From CTSOIL-112 sp964293815 (GTDB lineage: Bacteria > Pseudomonadota > Gammaproteobacteria > Burkholderiales > Burkholderiaceae): a stretch of 33,436 nucleotides of DNA. Position numbers and translations under genes: made by a program. How positions within the stretch are numbered: position 1 is the first letter of the stretch; each line of letters begins with the position of its first letter. The notes beneath the pieces were generated by a model, which worked only from the letters and a program-made list of their open reading frames with translations, made no database searches and was not told the DNA's origin. Below, one piece after another: positions 8,641 through 16,852 of the stretch. The stretch covers positions 1-33,436 of the forward strand of contig CAXYYC010000028.1 of NCBI GenBank assembly GCA_964293815.1, given 5' to 3'.

Positions 8641-9288
8641 CTATTGACCATCATGACGCCATTGCGCCAACGCATTCAAAACCTTCGCAGGATAGTTCAA
8701 CTGTCCCAAACTACCGTTATAGCGCGCCAGCGCCCGCACCAAATCGCCCTGCTCCTGATCGAGGTAGTGGCGCAAAATCACGCAACCGTAGCGAATATTG
8801 ATGCGCGCATTGTGCAACGCACGCACCTGTCCGTCACCAATCGCTTTCGTCCAAAACGGCATAACCTGCATCAAACCACGCGCATTGGCCGAACTGGTAG
8901 CGCGCGGATTAAAGCGGCTTTCGACCTCAATCACCGCCAATACCCAATCGGGATCCAAACCGGCGCGGCGCGCTTCATAATCGACGATGGACAGTAATTG
9001 CGTTTGCAGGTGCGGCTGCGCGACAAAGCGACTCAAACGCGGCTGAACCCGCGCGTGCCAATTCACAAAAGCCTGATATTCTGCCGCGCTGACAAAGGGC
9101 CGCTGGTTGGGCAAGCCAGCCGAAATGGACTGACGCAGTAAGGTGCGCACACTATCGGCCAATGCTTCCTCGCGTTGCGCACCGGCCAAGGCGCTGTGCG
9201 CGACACACGTCAACGACAACGCCAGCGCAACGCCCAAGCGTCGCAAACCGCATCCTATTGTGCGACTGCTGCGACTTGCTTGCGCCAC
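8641..9288 (-). CDS. Periplasmic lytic transglycosylase (SLT domain)
   Basis: Cleaves the MurNAc-GlcNAc bond of peptidoglycan to give 1,6-anhydro-MurNAc ends. The N-terminus is a signal peptide: arginine-rich start, hydrophobic core at about residues 17-30, and a cleavage site near HSALAGA. The SLT domain follows, with the catalytic E123 in EVESRFNP, GLMQ at 138-141, and RYNGS near 179 in place of the usual AYNAG. At 215 residues it is a small single-domain enzyme. The start is a GTG at 9288, with AAGG six bases upstream. It begins ten bases after the proS stop, so it is cotranscribed with proS. Confidence 0.88.
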   Translation of the reverse strand: MAQASRSSRTIGCGLRRLGVALALSLTCVAHSALAGAQREEALADSVRTLLRQSISAGLPNQRPFVSAAEYQAFVNWHARVQPRLSRFVAQPHLQTQLLSIVDYEARRAGLDPDWVLAVIEVESRFNPRATSSANARGLMQVMPFWTKAIGDGQVRALHNARINIRYGCVILRHYLDQEQGDLVRALARYNGSLGQLNYPAKVLNALAQWRHDGQ

Positions 9289-9298
9289 GACCAGCCTT

Positions 9299-11056
9299 TT
9301 ATGATTTTAATTGTGCCGCGACATTCGCAACGACATGCGCGACAACATCCGCCACCTCGATTTTAGCCGCTGGCTCACCAGACGCAGAATCGCGTCGTGC
9401 TTGGTATTCGACTACGCCCTCTTTCAAACCTCGGTCGCCAATGGTGATGCGATGCGGCACGCCGATCAACTCCCAGTCGGCAAACATCGCGCCCGGACGC
9501 TCGCCACGGTCGTCCAGAATCACATCCACGCCCGCGTTGAGTAACTCTTGATAAACCGTTTGTGCGGTGTGCGCCACGGCTTCGCTTTTGTCCGCACCTA
9601 CGGGGCAAATCACCACTTCAAATGGCGCAATCGCTTCCGACCAGATGATGCCTTTCGCGTCGTAGTTTTGCTCAATCGCCGCACCGAGAATGCGCGTCAC
9701 GCCAATGCCATAGCAGCCCATGACGAACGGTTGCGGTTTGCCGTTTTCATCGAGGAAGGTCGCGTTCATGGCTTCAGAATATTTCGTGCCGAGTTGGAAC
9801 ACATGACCGACCTCAATGCCGCGACAAATGGCCAAAGTGCCATTGCCATCCGGCGCAGGGTCGCCCGCCACCACATTGCGCAAATCCGCAATCTCATCCG
9901 GCTCCGGCAAATCGCGCCCCCAGTTCACGCCAACGTGGTGAAAACCTTCATCGTTCGCACCACAGACGAAATCCGCCATATTCGCCACCGTGCGATCAAC
10001 CACCACGCGCACCGGCAAAGTCGTCGCGACCGGCCCGATGTAGCCCGGCTTGGTGGAAAAATGCGCCATGATTTCGGCCTCGGTGGCAAAGCGGGTTTCG
10101 CCCAAAACTTTAGCCGCCTTGATTTCGTTTAACTCATGATCGCCGCGCAACAGCACCAAAATCACGGTAGTTTGGATCTGCCCCGCGTCGTCCTCAACAT
10201 CCTGCGCCAACACCAATGATTTGATGGTGGTACTCAGCGGCACATTGAGGAATTTGGCCACGTCCTCGCATTTGGCCTGATTCGGCGTGGAGGTTTTGAC
10301 CAGCGTTTGCGTCGCTGCCGCACGCTCGCCCAGCAGGCAAACTGCTTCGGCGGCTTCGATGTTCGCCGCATAGTCGGAATTCGGGTTGTAAACAATATCG
10401 TCTTCACCGGTTTCAGCGATCACGTGGAATTCGTGCGAGCCGGAGCCGCCAATCGAGCCGTTATCCGCCGCCACCGCGCGGAAATTCAAACCCAATCGGG
10501 TGAAAATCGCCATGTAGGCGTTGAACATTTTGTCGTAACTGTGCTTCAAGCTGTCCGCGTCTTTATCGAAGGAGTACGCGTCCTTCATGATGAATTCGCG
10601 TCCGCGCATCACGCCAAAGCGCGGACGAATTTCGTCGCGGAATTTCGCCTGAATTTGATACCAATTGACCGGCAGTTGTTTGTACGATTTGATTTCACGC
10701 CGCGCCACGTCGGTAATGACCTCTTCGTGCGTCGGGCCCACCACGAAATCGCGCTCGTGGCGGTCTTTGAAACGCAGCAATTCAGGGCCGTATTGCTCCC
10801 AGCGACCGGATTCTTGCCACAGCTCGGCCGGTTGCACCGCAGGCATGAGCAGTTCAATCGCGCCCGCGCGATTCATTTCCTCGCGTACGATTTGCTCGAC
10901 TTTGCGCACGCTGCGCAGCCCCATCGGCATCAGGGTGTAAATGCCGCTACCGACACGTTTGATCATGCCGGAACGGATCATGAGTTGATGACTGATGATT
11001 TCCGCTTCGGCGGGCGCTTCTTTGAGCGTGGAGATGAAAAATTGACTGGCTTTCAT
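9299..11056 (-). CDS. proS: Prolyl-tRNA synthetase
   Basis: Class II aminoacyl-tRNA synthetase that charges tRNA-Pro. At 585 residues it is the long bacterial type (E. coli 572) with the editing insertion between motifs 2 and 3. Motif 1 lies around GSGIYTLMPMG, motif 2 around FRDEIRPRFGVMRGREF, and motif 3 around GCYGIGVTRILGA. The editing domain occupies roughly residues 230-390 and hydrolyses Ala-tRNA-Pro in characterised members. The C-terminus carries the anticodon-binding domain. The gene diverges from rppH across a 166-base spacer and heads a proS, lytic transglycosylase, marC cluster. Its Shine-Dalgarno sequence is weak (AAAGA). Confidence 0.97.
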   Translation of the reverse strand: MKASQFFISTLKEAPAEAEIISHQLMIRSGMIKRVGSGIYTLMPMGLRSVRKVEQIVREEMNRAGAIELLMPAVQPAELWQESGRWEQYGPELLRFKDRHERDFVVGPTHEEVITDVARREIKSYKQLPVNWYQIQAKFRDEIRPRFGVMRGREFIMKDAYSFDKDADSLKHSYDKMFNAYMAIFTRLGLNFRAVAADNGSIGGSGSHEFHVIAETGEDDIVYNPNSDYAANIEAAEAVCLLGERAAATQTLVKTSTPNQAKCEDVAKFLNVPLSTTIKSLVLAQDVEDDAGQIQTTVILVLLRGDHELNEIKAAKVLGETRFATEAEIMAHFSTKPGYIGPVATTLPVRVVVDRTVANMADFVCGANDEGFHHVGVNWGRDLPEPDEIADLRNVVAGDPAPDGNGTLAICRGIEVGHVFQLGTKYSEAMNATFLDENGKPQPFVMGCYGIGVTRILGAAIEQNYDAKGIIWSEAIAPFEVVICPVGADKSEAVAHTAQTVYQELLNAGVDVILDDRGERPGAMFADWELIGVPHRITIGDRGLKEGVVEYQARRDSASGEPAAKIEVADVVAHVVANVAAQLKS

Positions 11057-11161
11057 GATTTTCTTTGGAAAATGGGCGGTAGTTCTATAATAGTTTGTTG
11101 AATATAAAGATAATTTTGGAAATTATTACGTTCGTTCGCTTTTTGCCTGACCGCAAAGTTT

Positions 11162-11190
11162 TCTCATTGGCCAGCGAATCACGCTATAAT
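11162..11190 (+). promoter_or_regulatory. Predicted sigma-70 promoter of rppH
   Basis: A consensus -10 box TATAAT lies at 11185-11190, with a weak -35 (TCTCAT, 11162-11167) at 17 bases. It would give a leader of about 26 bases before ATG 11223. A second TATAAT on the plus strand lies at 11086-11091 in the same divergent spacer. The -35 match is poor, so confidence is moderate. Confidence 0.4.
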
Positions 11191-11222
11191 TGTCGTATTG
11201 TAAATCATTTATTGAGGAAATT

Positions 11223-11783
11223 ATGCTCGACAAAGAAGGTTATCGCCCAAATGTCGGCATCATTTTGGTCAATTCGCGCAATCAGGTATTCTGGGGCAAG
11301 CGCATCCGCGAACATGCGTGGCAGTTTCCGCAAGGCGGCATTGCCCATGGTGAAAACCCCGAACAAGCCATGTTGCGCGAGTTATATGAGGAAATCGGGC
11401 TGCTGCCCGAGCACGTACAGATTATTGGTCGCACACGCAATTGGCTGCGCTACGATGTCCCGAACCGCTGGGTGCGGCGGGATTTTCGCAACCATTACCG
11501 AGGTCAAAAGCAGATTTGGTTTTTGCTGCGCTTGGTCGGGCGCGACCATCATGTGAATCTACGGGCAAGTACTCATCCTGAATTTGATGCTTGGCGTTGG
11601 AATGATTATTGGATCCCGCTGGATGAGGTGATTGAGTTCAAACGCTCGGTGTACAAGGAGGCGCTGGAGGAGTTGTCGCTGTTGCTGTTCCAACCGCGCC
11701 AGTTCCGCCACAACCACCACCGCTCACGCCACCCTGCGGCTCTGACCGCCAGTGCTGACACCTCGCGTAAGGATAAAACGTAG
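11223..11783 (+). CDS. rppH: RNA pyrophosphohydrolase (Nudix)
   Basis: Removes pyrophosphate from the 5' end of primary transcripts, which opens mRNA to RNase E decay. The 186-residue protein contains a complete Nudix box from G38 to L60, with E44, R52, E53, E56, E57 and G59 in register, inside the RppH-typical context WQFPQGGI. Another family hallmark, QIWFLLRL, is also present. I use ATG 11223 with GAGGAAA directly upstream. An in-frame TTG at 11190 would add eleven residues but falls inside the -10 box. The last 25 residues are basic, of low complexity and not conserved as far as I can judge. Divergence from proS is typical for Burkholderiales. Confidence 0.94.
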   Translation: MLDKEGYRPNVGIILVNSRNQVFWGKRIREHAWQFPQGGIAHGENPEQAMLRELYEEIGLLPEHVQIIGRTRNWLRYDVPNRWVRRDFRNHYRGQKQIWFLLRLVGRDHHVNLRASTHPEFDAWRWNDYWIPLDEVIEFKRSVYKEALEELSLLLFQPRQFRHNHHRSRHPAALTASADTSRKDKT

Positions 11784-11909
11784 GACGGCCATGCCAAGGC
11801 AATAGGGCTTGAAATAGTCCTATGCGACACCATGTAGTGGGTAAGTTCATGTGAATCCGTACGTCGTACACGCATTCATGTGTTTTTCGACTCATTCAGA
11901 GGAGCGCTT

Positions 11910-12293
11910 ATGAATACGCTTGAAGCAAACGGTTTACCCGATATGAATAATGGCAAAACCGAAGAAACCCGTCAGTGGGCGGTGTTACTGCACTTATCAA
12001 CCCTGCTCGGTTTCGTTTTACCGGTTTTGGGCTTTATCGTGCCGATCATCATCTGGCAATGGAAAAAAACCGAGTTGCCCGGCATTGATGCCCACGGCAA
12101 AGTGGTGGCCAATGCGATCGTGTCCTACATCATCTGGGGCGCAATCGCTTTGCCACTGTGCTTATTGCTGATCGGCTTTTTCCTGCTGTGGATATTGGGC
12201 ATTTTGGCGGTCATCTTCCCAATCATTGCGGCGCTCAAAGCACGCGATGGCCAAGTTTGGGATTATCCGCTGTGCTTTAAATTCTTTAGATAA
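11910..12293 (+). CDS. DUF4870 (Tic20-like) small membrane protein
   Basis: A 127-residue protein of unknown function with the DUF4870 pattern: a short N-terminal tail, then RQWAVLLHLSTLLGFVLP, IIIWQWKK, a polar GIDAHGKVVANAIVSYIIW segment and a double hydrophobic hairpin ending with AALKARDG. Three to four membrane segments are visible. ATG 11910 is preceded by GAGGAG at five bases; an in-frame ATG at 11880 lies upstream of this site and is less likely. A strong terminator follows directly, and the 126-base gap from rppH suggests a separate transcript. Confidence 0.85.
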   Translation: MNTLEANGLPDMNNGKTEETRQWAVLLHLSTLLGFVLPVLGFIVPIIIWQWKKTELPGIDAHGKVVANAIVSYIIWGAIALPLCLLLIGFFLLWILGILAVIFPIIAALKARDGQVWDYPLCFKFFR

Positions 12294-12305
12294 ATTGGCC
12301 ATGAT

Positions 12306-12340
12306 AAAAAACCCGCTGAGATTCATTCAGCGGGTTTTTT
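12306..12340. terminator. Bidirectional terminator between the DUF4870 gene and the desaturase
   Basis: A 14-bp perfect stem (12306-12319 with 12327-12340) around a 7-base loop, with six A on the left and six T on the right. It can serve both converging genes. Confidence 0.9.
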
Positions 12341-12353
12341 GCATCATTTCAGA

Positions 12354-13445
12354 TCATGAGGTAAAAGCAAGCTTGCCGTCAAAGGTCAACCAGCGTTGGT
12401 TTTCATAATCATACAGCTTGGTGTTGCGTGCGGTACGCCAGTACCAAGCGAATGAAAACGGCTGCACCACGATGCGATTCGGTAACAAATCCTCCAAACG
12501 CTGTTGCGTTTCTTTCAATTTATACAAAGGAATCGTCGCGTCCAAATGATGCGCCGTGTGCTCCATGATGTGATGCACTGCGCCGCCAAAGCCGTATTTG
12601 AAGGTCAAATGCACGGTGGTCGTGACAAACGGTTGTGACGCCAGCCAAGCGGCCTTGTCGTCATACCATTTGATGCGTTCATGCGTGTGGTGCATATAAA
12701 CCACCACACCGATCATGCCATTCCAGAACACAAACGGCACGATAAACGCGGTAATAATCGCCGACCATACGCTGACATTTGCGGCCAATGCACCGAAAAC
12801 CACCACCGCAAGCCAAATCACGGCGTACACGCTGACCAATACGTTATCCCAGAAAAAGGCTGGGCGACGCGCGGGTTGAACCTTTTTGTTCGGCCAGAAC
12901 ATCTTATTCCACCAGATTTCGATCATGTAGTACAAGGACGGCCCCCAGCCGCTGCGGTAAATACGCTCCATAAAACGACGGCCTGCGCTCATTTGCTGAT
13001 ATTCCGCTACAGACGAAGGCATCCAGACGAAATCCACACCTTTGAGGTTGGTATAACCGTGGTGCATCACGTTGTGCCCTACATCCCACAGGCTATACGG
13101 GCTTAATGAAGGTAAAAAAGCAATGCGCCCGAGCCATTTATTGAGCTTCTTATCGGGTGTATAGGCTTGATGACAGGCATCGTGACCGATGACAAACAAG
13201 CGGCCAATCCAAAAACCGGCAAGCAAACCGGCCAATAGACGCAGTGACCAATGCGGTGCGGCAATCGCCGCCGCAATCAATGCGCCATAAATAATGTAAT
13301 CAACCACCAACAAAACAATCGGTAATGCCGTGGTCTTTTCGGCCAAATCCAATAACCAAGAACGCAACACCTTGCGCGACGGTAACGGTGCATCTTCTGC
13401 CACAGGTTGCGCAGGTAAAATCGCACCCACTCGCGTTTGACTCAT
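12354..13445 (-). CDS. Membrane fatty acid desaturase
   Basis: A 363-residue integral-membrane di-iron desaturase that introduces double bonds into membrane acyl chains, a common response to cold. The three histidine boxes are intact: HDACH (88-92), HNVMHH (124-129) and HHIMEHTAHH (291-300), with an extra HHTHE at 252-256. Hydrophobic pairs lie near 40-85 and 200-250. The SLWDVGHNVMHHGYTN context resembles the DesA/omega-6 type rather than the acyl-CoA delta-9 type, but the position of the double bond cannot be inferred. GGAG lies eight bases before the ATG and abuts a hairpin (see the regulatory feature). The gene follows the Mn exporter on the same strand after 135 bases and probably has its own promoter. 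Confidence 0.9.
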   Translation of the reverse strand: MSQTRVGAILPAQPVAEDAPLPSRKVLRSWLLDLAEKTTALPIVLLVVDYIIYGALIAAAIAAPHWSLRLLAGLLAGFWIGRLFVIGHDACHQAYTPDKKLNKWLGRIAFLPSLSPYSLWDVGHNVMHHGYTNLKGVDFVWMPSSVAEYQQMSAGRRFMERIYRSGWGPSLYYMIEIWWNKMFWPNKKVQPARRPAFFWDNVLVSVYAVIWLAVVVFGALAANVSVWSAIITAFIVPFVFWNGMIGVVVYMHHTHERIKWYDDKAAWLASQPFVTTTVHLTFKYGFGGAVHHIMEHTAHHLDATIPLYKLKETQQRLEDLLPNRIVVQPFSFAWYWRTARNTKLYDYENQRWLTFDGKLAFTS

Positions 13446-13457
13446 CTTCTATTCTCC

Positions 13458-13477
13458 TTCTGTCATTTTTGACAGAA
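13458..13477 (-). promoter_or_regulatory. Hairpin abutting the desaturase ribosome binding site
   Basis: A perfect 8-bp inverted repeat, TTCTGTCA (13458-13465) with TGACAGAA (13470-13477), around four bases. In the mRNA the 3' arm runs straight into the Shine-Dalgarno AAGGAG (13454-13459 on the plus strand), sharing its first two bases. It could be an operator or an RNA element that tunes ribosome access. Confidence 0.5.
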
Positions 13478-13580
13478 AAGAATATAACACACATAAGTCA
13501 TTGATTTATAAAAATAAACCGCATGAACGTTCGTTTTTGCTTGGCTGATTTGGATGAAATTGAAGGCGCTTGGCGCTGAT

Positions 13581-14156
13581 TTACAACCACACTTTGACAG
13601 CGGTCAACACCCCAATGGCAATGAAAATAATTGCAGCGATAATGTGGATAATTTTCGTAGGCAAGCGTTGGGCAAAGCGATTACCGAGGTACACGGCGGG
13701 CGCATTGGCCATCATCATGCCCAAAGTCGTGCCCAACACCACGGAGAATACATTTGAGTATTGCGCCGCCAAGGCAATGGTCGCAAACTGCGTTTTATCA
13801 CCCATCTCCGCCAAAAAAAATGCGGTCACTGTGGCAAAAAACACACCCATTTGCTGTTTCGGCGCGGCGACGTCATCCTCATCCAGCTTATCCGGCACCA
13901 AAATCCACAAACCCATGACAATGAAAGCCGCCGCCATGACCCAATTCAGCACCTCGGGACGCATCAAGCTGGACAACCATGCGCCCAAAGCGCCGGCCAT
14001 CGCATGATTGAGTAAAGTCGCTACCAAAATACCCAACACAATCGGCATGGGTTTGCGGTAACGCGCGGCCAAAATCAGCGACAGCAACTGGGTTTTGTCA
14101 CCCATTTCAGCCAAAGCGACAACGCTGGTCGATACAATAAAAGCTTGTTGTTCCAT
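13581..14156 (-). CDS. TMEM165/GDT1 (UPF0016) family manganese exporter
   Basis: A 191-residue inner-membrane protein with two homologous halves. Each half carries the family motif EMGDKT, at residues 17-22 and 117-122, exactly 100 apart, with a charged linker (about 90-102) between three-helix bundles. Bacterial members export Mn2+ and protect against its excess; a wider cation range is possible. I start at ATG 14156, with GGAG seven bases upstream. The open frame continues 28 codons further, but that stretch is the expression platform of the riboswitch. The preceding Mn-sensing yybP-ykoY element strongly supports the Mn role. Confidence 0.92.
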   Translation of the reverse strand: MEQQAFIVSTSVVALAEMGDKTQLLSLILAARYRKPMPIVLGILVATLLNHAMAGALGAWLSSLMRPEVLNWVMAAAFIVMGLWILVPDKLDEDDVAAPKQQMGVFFATVTAFFLAEMGDKTQFATIALAAQYSNVFSVVLGTTLGMMMANAPAVYLGNRFAQRLPTKIIHIIAAIIFIAIGVLTAVKVWL

Positions 14157-14183
14157 GAGAAAACTCCGATCGGACAAAAATAA

Positions 14184-14227
14184 ATGACCATGCCATCGCT
14201 TCCGATCAAAAGCGATGATATGGTCAT
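14184..14227 (-). terminator. Hairpin of the riboswitch expression platform
   Basis: Two 8-bp stems, 14184-14191 with 14220-14227 and 14194-14201 with 14210-14217, are separated by a 2x2 internal loop and capped by 8 bases. On the minus strand the hairpin is followed by TTATTTTTG. This looks like a regulated terminator between the Mn sensor and the exporter start. The loop repeats GATCGGA, also found at the exporter's ribosome binding site. Confidence 0.6.
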
Positions 14228-14340
14228 AAGTCTTGCCCAATTCGAATCAGAGAATCACCCATGCCATGCGATGTGTTCGCAAGTATGTTGACATGGGTAT
14301 CTTTTTAGAAAAATCGCAGAAAAGAGAGGCTACTCCCGAA
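14228..14340 (-). promoter_or_regulatory. yybP-ykoY manganese riboswitch
   Basis: On the minus strand the conserved segments of this class appear in order: GGGAGTAGCC (14328-14337), GTCAACATAC (14283-14292) and GGGCAAGAC (14230-14238). A 7-bp stem, ACCCATG (14292-14298) with CATGGGT (14257-14263), closes one helix. Characterised members bind Mn2+ at the contact of the two conserved loops and raise expression of Mn exporters such as mntP and UPF0016 genes. It lies directly upstream of a UPF0016 gene, exactly where expected. Outer limits are approximate. Confidence 0.92.
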
Positions 14341-14399
14341 TGACGGCGCGGATTTTACCACGCCCCCATCTACGGCACAAGCTCGGCTATTCAAGGCAT

Positions 14400-15278
14400 T
14401 TAGCGAGCGAGTTTCTGAACCCGCTTGCCGCTGTTGAGCACCATCACGCCCGTGATAATCACCAAACCGCCCAAAATCATAGTCAAAGTAATCGGCTCGC
14501 GCAAAAATAGCCAGCCCCACAGCATACCAAACACCGGAACCAAATACGTCACCGACGTGGTTTTGGTCGCGCCCCACAAAGCAATCAAACGGTAAAACAC
14601 CAAATACGCAATCGCTGTGCTAAACACCGCCAAACCCAAAGCCATGCCCCACGCCGAGGGTGCAATTGCATGATTCGGCCACAACCACCACGCCAGTGGC
14701 GCCAGAATCACCGCACCGCTGAGCAAACCGGCGCAGCTCATCACCAGCAGCGGTACATGCGCCAGCCAAATGCGCGACATGTGTGTGGACCAGCCATAGC
14801 ACGCGGTCGCCAGCAATGACGCCAATACCGGCAACACCGCGTCCTGCACATGAAAACCCTTGCCTTGGCCAAGGGTCAAAATCAATACGCCGACCAAACC
14901 CAGAGACAAACCCAGCGCCCGCCGCACGGTCATTTTTTCACCAATCAGCGGAATCGCCCACAGCGCCGCCATCAGCGGCGTGGTCGCATTCAACACCGAG
15001 GTTACGCCCGCCGATAGGCTCAGCGTCGCCCACGACAGCATACAAAACGGAATCGCGGTAATCAGGCTACCCACAATCGCAATTCTCAGCCAATTTTCAC
15101 GCCAAATGCGCATCCCGCCCTGCACCCACATCAGCGGCAATAACATCAGCCCCGCCAACGCCACGCGGATAAAAATCAGCGGCACGGCGCCGAACACCGG
15201 CGCACTCGCTCGCATAAATAAAAACGAGCCGCCCCAAGCGGCGGCAAGGTACAAAGCCATTAAAAAAGGTGTCGGCAT
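14400..15278 (-). CDS. DMT-superfamily permease (EamA family)
   Basis: A 292-residue inner-membrane transporter with ten hydrophobic segments in two EamA repeats. The first starts at LYLAAAWGGSFLFMR; the second covers roughly residues 150-280 and contains TYLVPVFGMLWGWLFLREP. Members move amino acids, nucleotides or drugs outward; the substrate here is unknown. I chose ATG 15278. A longer open frame starts at a GTG at 15353, but it would run through the terminator hairpin at 15291-15317, and family proteins usually begin just before the first repeat. The ribosome binding site is weak (GTGGA). It runs toward the Mn exporter but is separated from it by the riboswitch. Confidence 0.88.
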   Translation of the reverse strand: MPTPFLMALYLAAAWGGSFLFMRASAPVFGAVPLIFIRVALAGLMLLPLMWVQGGMRIWRENWLRIAIVGSLITAIPFCMLSWATLSLSAGVTSVLNATTPLMAALWAIPLIGEKMTVRRALGLSLGLVGVLILTLGQGKGFHVQDAVLPVLASLLATACYGWSTHMSRIWLAHVPLLVMSCAGLLSGAVILAPLAWWLWPNHAIAPSAWGMALGLAVFSTAIAYLVFYRLIALWGATKTTSVTYLVPVFGMLWGWLFLREPITLTMILGGLVIITGVMVLNSGKRVQKLAR

Positions 15279-15290
15279 ACAGTCCACTAC

Positions 15291-15317
15291 AAAAAATGCG
15301 GCAAGCTCGGTTGCCGC
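15291..15317 (-). terminator. Terminator of the riboflavin/housekeeping operon
   Basis: On the minus strand a 7-bp stem GCGGCAA/TTGCCGC (15311-15317 with 15298-15304, 6-base loop) is followed by one A and a run of six T (15291-15296). It lies about 60 bases past the DUF1439 stop and 13 bases before the permease start. Confidence 0.75.
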
Positions 15318-15378
15318 GAAAAGAAACGTCACCCATGCGCCATGAATGCGCACTTGACGAAGCGAAGATTAGATGTGC

Positions 15379-15978
15379 TTACGGTTTATCATGCGGTTGC
15401 AGCGTGATGGACAGGCGCTCCTGCTCAATCACCATTTTTTCCGGAACCCATTCTTTACCCGCAAACGATAATTGCTCCGGCGTGAGGGTATAGATGGGCA
15501 AATTTAAGCCGAATTTTTTGCCCACCGTGCGCTGCACCATGCCGCGCACCACATTATCCAGTATCGCCGGAATGTGTTTGGCATTGAACGAATCCACGGT
15601 AAAGTCTTTCAAAACAATCGCTTGTAACTCTCGGCTGTACTCGGGCACACCCGACATTTGCATGTCGCCGGTTATATTCATGCCCAGTCCCGTATCCACC
15701 GTAGCGATGAATTTCGCACCGATGCGCTGTTTGTCGGGCATCAAAATGATTTGCGGTTGCTCCGCATTCAGTCCATTCTCACGCATGGTTTTGGGAATCG
15801 TATCCCATTTTTTGTTGGTCGCGGATTGCAAAATACTTTGATTAACGTAAATCGTTTTCGGCGAGGATAAAAAGCCGCAGGCCGAAACCGTCACCAGTAC
15901 GCCCAACGATAGGAGCAGCAACGCCCACCAACGACGCGCCTGCGCCAGCCAAATTACCATACGATTCATCTGTTTCAT
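15379..15978 (-). CDS. DUF1439 lipoprotein
   Basis: A 199-residue envelope lipoprotein. A basic start and hydrophobic stretch (about 17-32) lead to the lipobox VSAC, whose cysteine (C34) would be lipidated. The mature part fits DUF1439: segments such as TIPKTMRENGLNAEQPQIIL and an amphipathic LKDFTVDSF region suggest a lipid-binding tubular fold, and E. coli YceB is a relative. Function is unknown. GGAA precedes ATG 15978; in-frame ATG codons three and six residues later are alternatives. It begins ten bases after the cysteine-cluster gene, closing the operon before the terminator. Confidence 0.82.
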   Translation of the reverse strand: MKQMNRMVIWLAQARRWWALLLLSLGVLVTVSACGFLSSPKTIYVNQSILQSATNKKWDTIPKTMRENGLNAEQPQIILMPDKQRIGAKFIATVDTGLGMNITGDMQMSGVPEYSRELQAIVLKDFTVDSFNAKHIPAILDNVVRGMVQRTVGKKFGLNLPIYTLTPEQLSFAGKEWVPEKMVIEQERLSITLQPHDKP

Positions 15979-15988
15979 ATTGTTTCCA

Positions 15989-16273
15989 TCACATTCGGGT
16001 CAATTGTTCTAATTCGCTTAAATAGCGCAATGCGTGCTCGCGTGTCGCCGCCACGTCCTTTGCCTCGCCGCACATGGCGACACTCGGCTGCAAACTGCCG
16101 CAAACTTTCGGACGGCGCGGATCACCAAAAATTCGGCACAGCCCGCGCTCATCTAATTGAACGCACGGCACGCCAGCCGGTTTACCATCCGGCATATCGG
16201 GTATGGCGGAAGAAATCGACGGCGCAATGCAACACGCCGCGCAACCCATGCGACAACTCGGCAGACTCATCAT
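15989..16273 (-). CDS. YkgJ-family cysteine-cluster protein
   Basis: A short (94-residue) protein of the UPF0153/YkgJ group, thought to bind zinc or an iron-sulfur centre. Eight cysteines are visible at 7, 11, 14, 15, 37, 46, 58 and 68. The diagnostic start is CxxxCxxCC, and the later segments GVPCVQLDERGLCRIFG and RPKVCG are also typical. Function is unknown; some relatives are linked to flagellin methylation or metal handling. The start codon follows the pncC stop with no spacer, so translation is coupled. Confidence 0.85.
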   Translation of the reverse strand: MMSLPSCRMGCAACCIAPSISSAIPDMPDGKPAGVPCVQLDERGLCRIFGDPRRPKVCGSLQPSVAMCGEAKDVAATREHALRYLSELEQLTRM

Positions 16274-16840
16274 TCACACCCAGTGCGTCGCACCGGCAGA
16301 CGGGCCGATCAAATCATCAGACACGGGGCGTTTTTTGTGCACTTGCGCACACAATTCAATCAATCCTTCGAGCGCGCGCAGCACCGTTTGCATCCGCACC
16401 TCACTGCGATTGCCGATGAACTGCGCACGATGCGTGCGCACATGCGTGTTGCCAATCTCATCGCGCCACGCCCACGCAAAGCACACCGTACCTACCGGCT
16501 TATCCGCCGTGCCACCGCCCGGCCCTGCGATACCGCTGACCGCAACGGCACAATCGGCGCGCATCACACGAAACACGCCCTCGGCCATCTGCGCCACCGT
16601 GGCTTCACTGACCGCACCATCGGTTAACAAGGTTTGTGCCGAAACGCCCAGCACATCCTGCTTGACCGCATTGTTATAAGCCAAAACGCCACCGGCGAAC
16701 CAATCGGATGCGCCCGCCAATTCGGTCAAATAATAACCAATGCCTCCGCCCGTACACGACTCAGCGGTCGCCATGCACCAGTTCAACGCGCGCAGACGTT
16801 CCGCCAACAGCAATACCAACGTGGTCACAGACGCATTCAT
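16274..16840 (-). CDS. pncC: Nicotinamide-nucleotide amidohydrolase (CinA C-terminal domain)
   Basis: Stand-alone CinA C-terminal domain that deamidates nicotinamide mononucleotide to nicotinate mononucleotide in NAD recycling. Visible are the active-site ATAESCTGG (S28) with the following YYL, the NNAVKQ loop, the VSGIAGPGGGT motif and the KPVGTV segment. I start at ATG 16840 (188 residues), with GGGTGGGTG just upstream. The N-terminal MoeA-like domain of full-length CinA is absent, as is normal for this branch. It lies 12 bases after pgpA. Confidence 0.92.
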   Translation of the reverse strand: MNASVTTLVLLLAERLRALNWCMATAESCTGGGIGYYLTELAGASDWFAGGVLAYNNAVKQDVLGVSAQTLLTDGAVSEATVAQMAEGVFRVMRADCAVAVSGIAGPGGGTADKPVGTVCFAWAWRDEIGNTHVRTHRAQFIGNRSEVRMQTVLRALEGLIELCAQVHKKRPVSDDLIGPSAGATHWV

Positions 16841-16852
16841 CACCCACCCGAT

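Noticed and set aside
10307..11101. Plus-strand open frame of 264 codons
   Set aside because: It is antisense to proS, which has all class II synthetase motifs; no ribosome binding site or known domain was seen.
15279..15353. Longer N-terminus of the DMT permease from GTG 15353
   Set aside because: The extension would translate through the terminator hairpin at 15291-15317 and is not typical of the family; ATG 15278 fits better.
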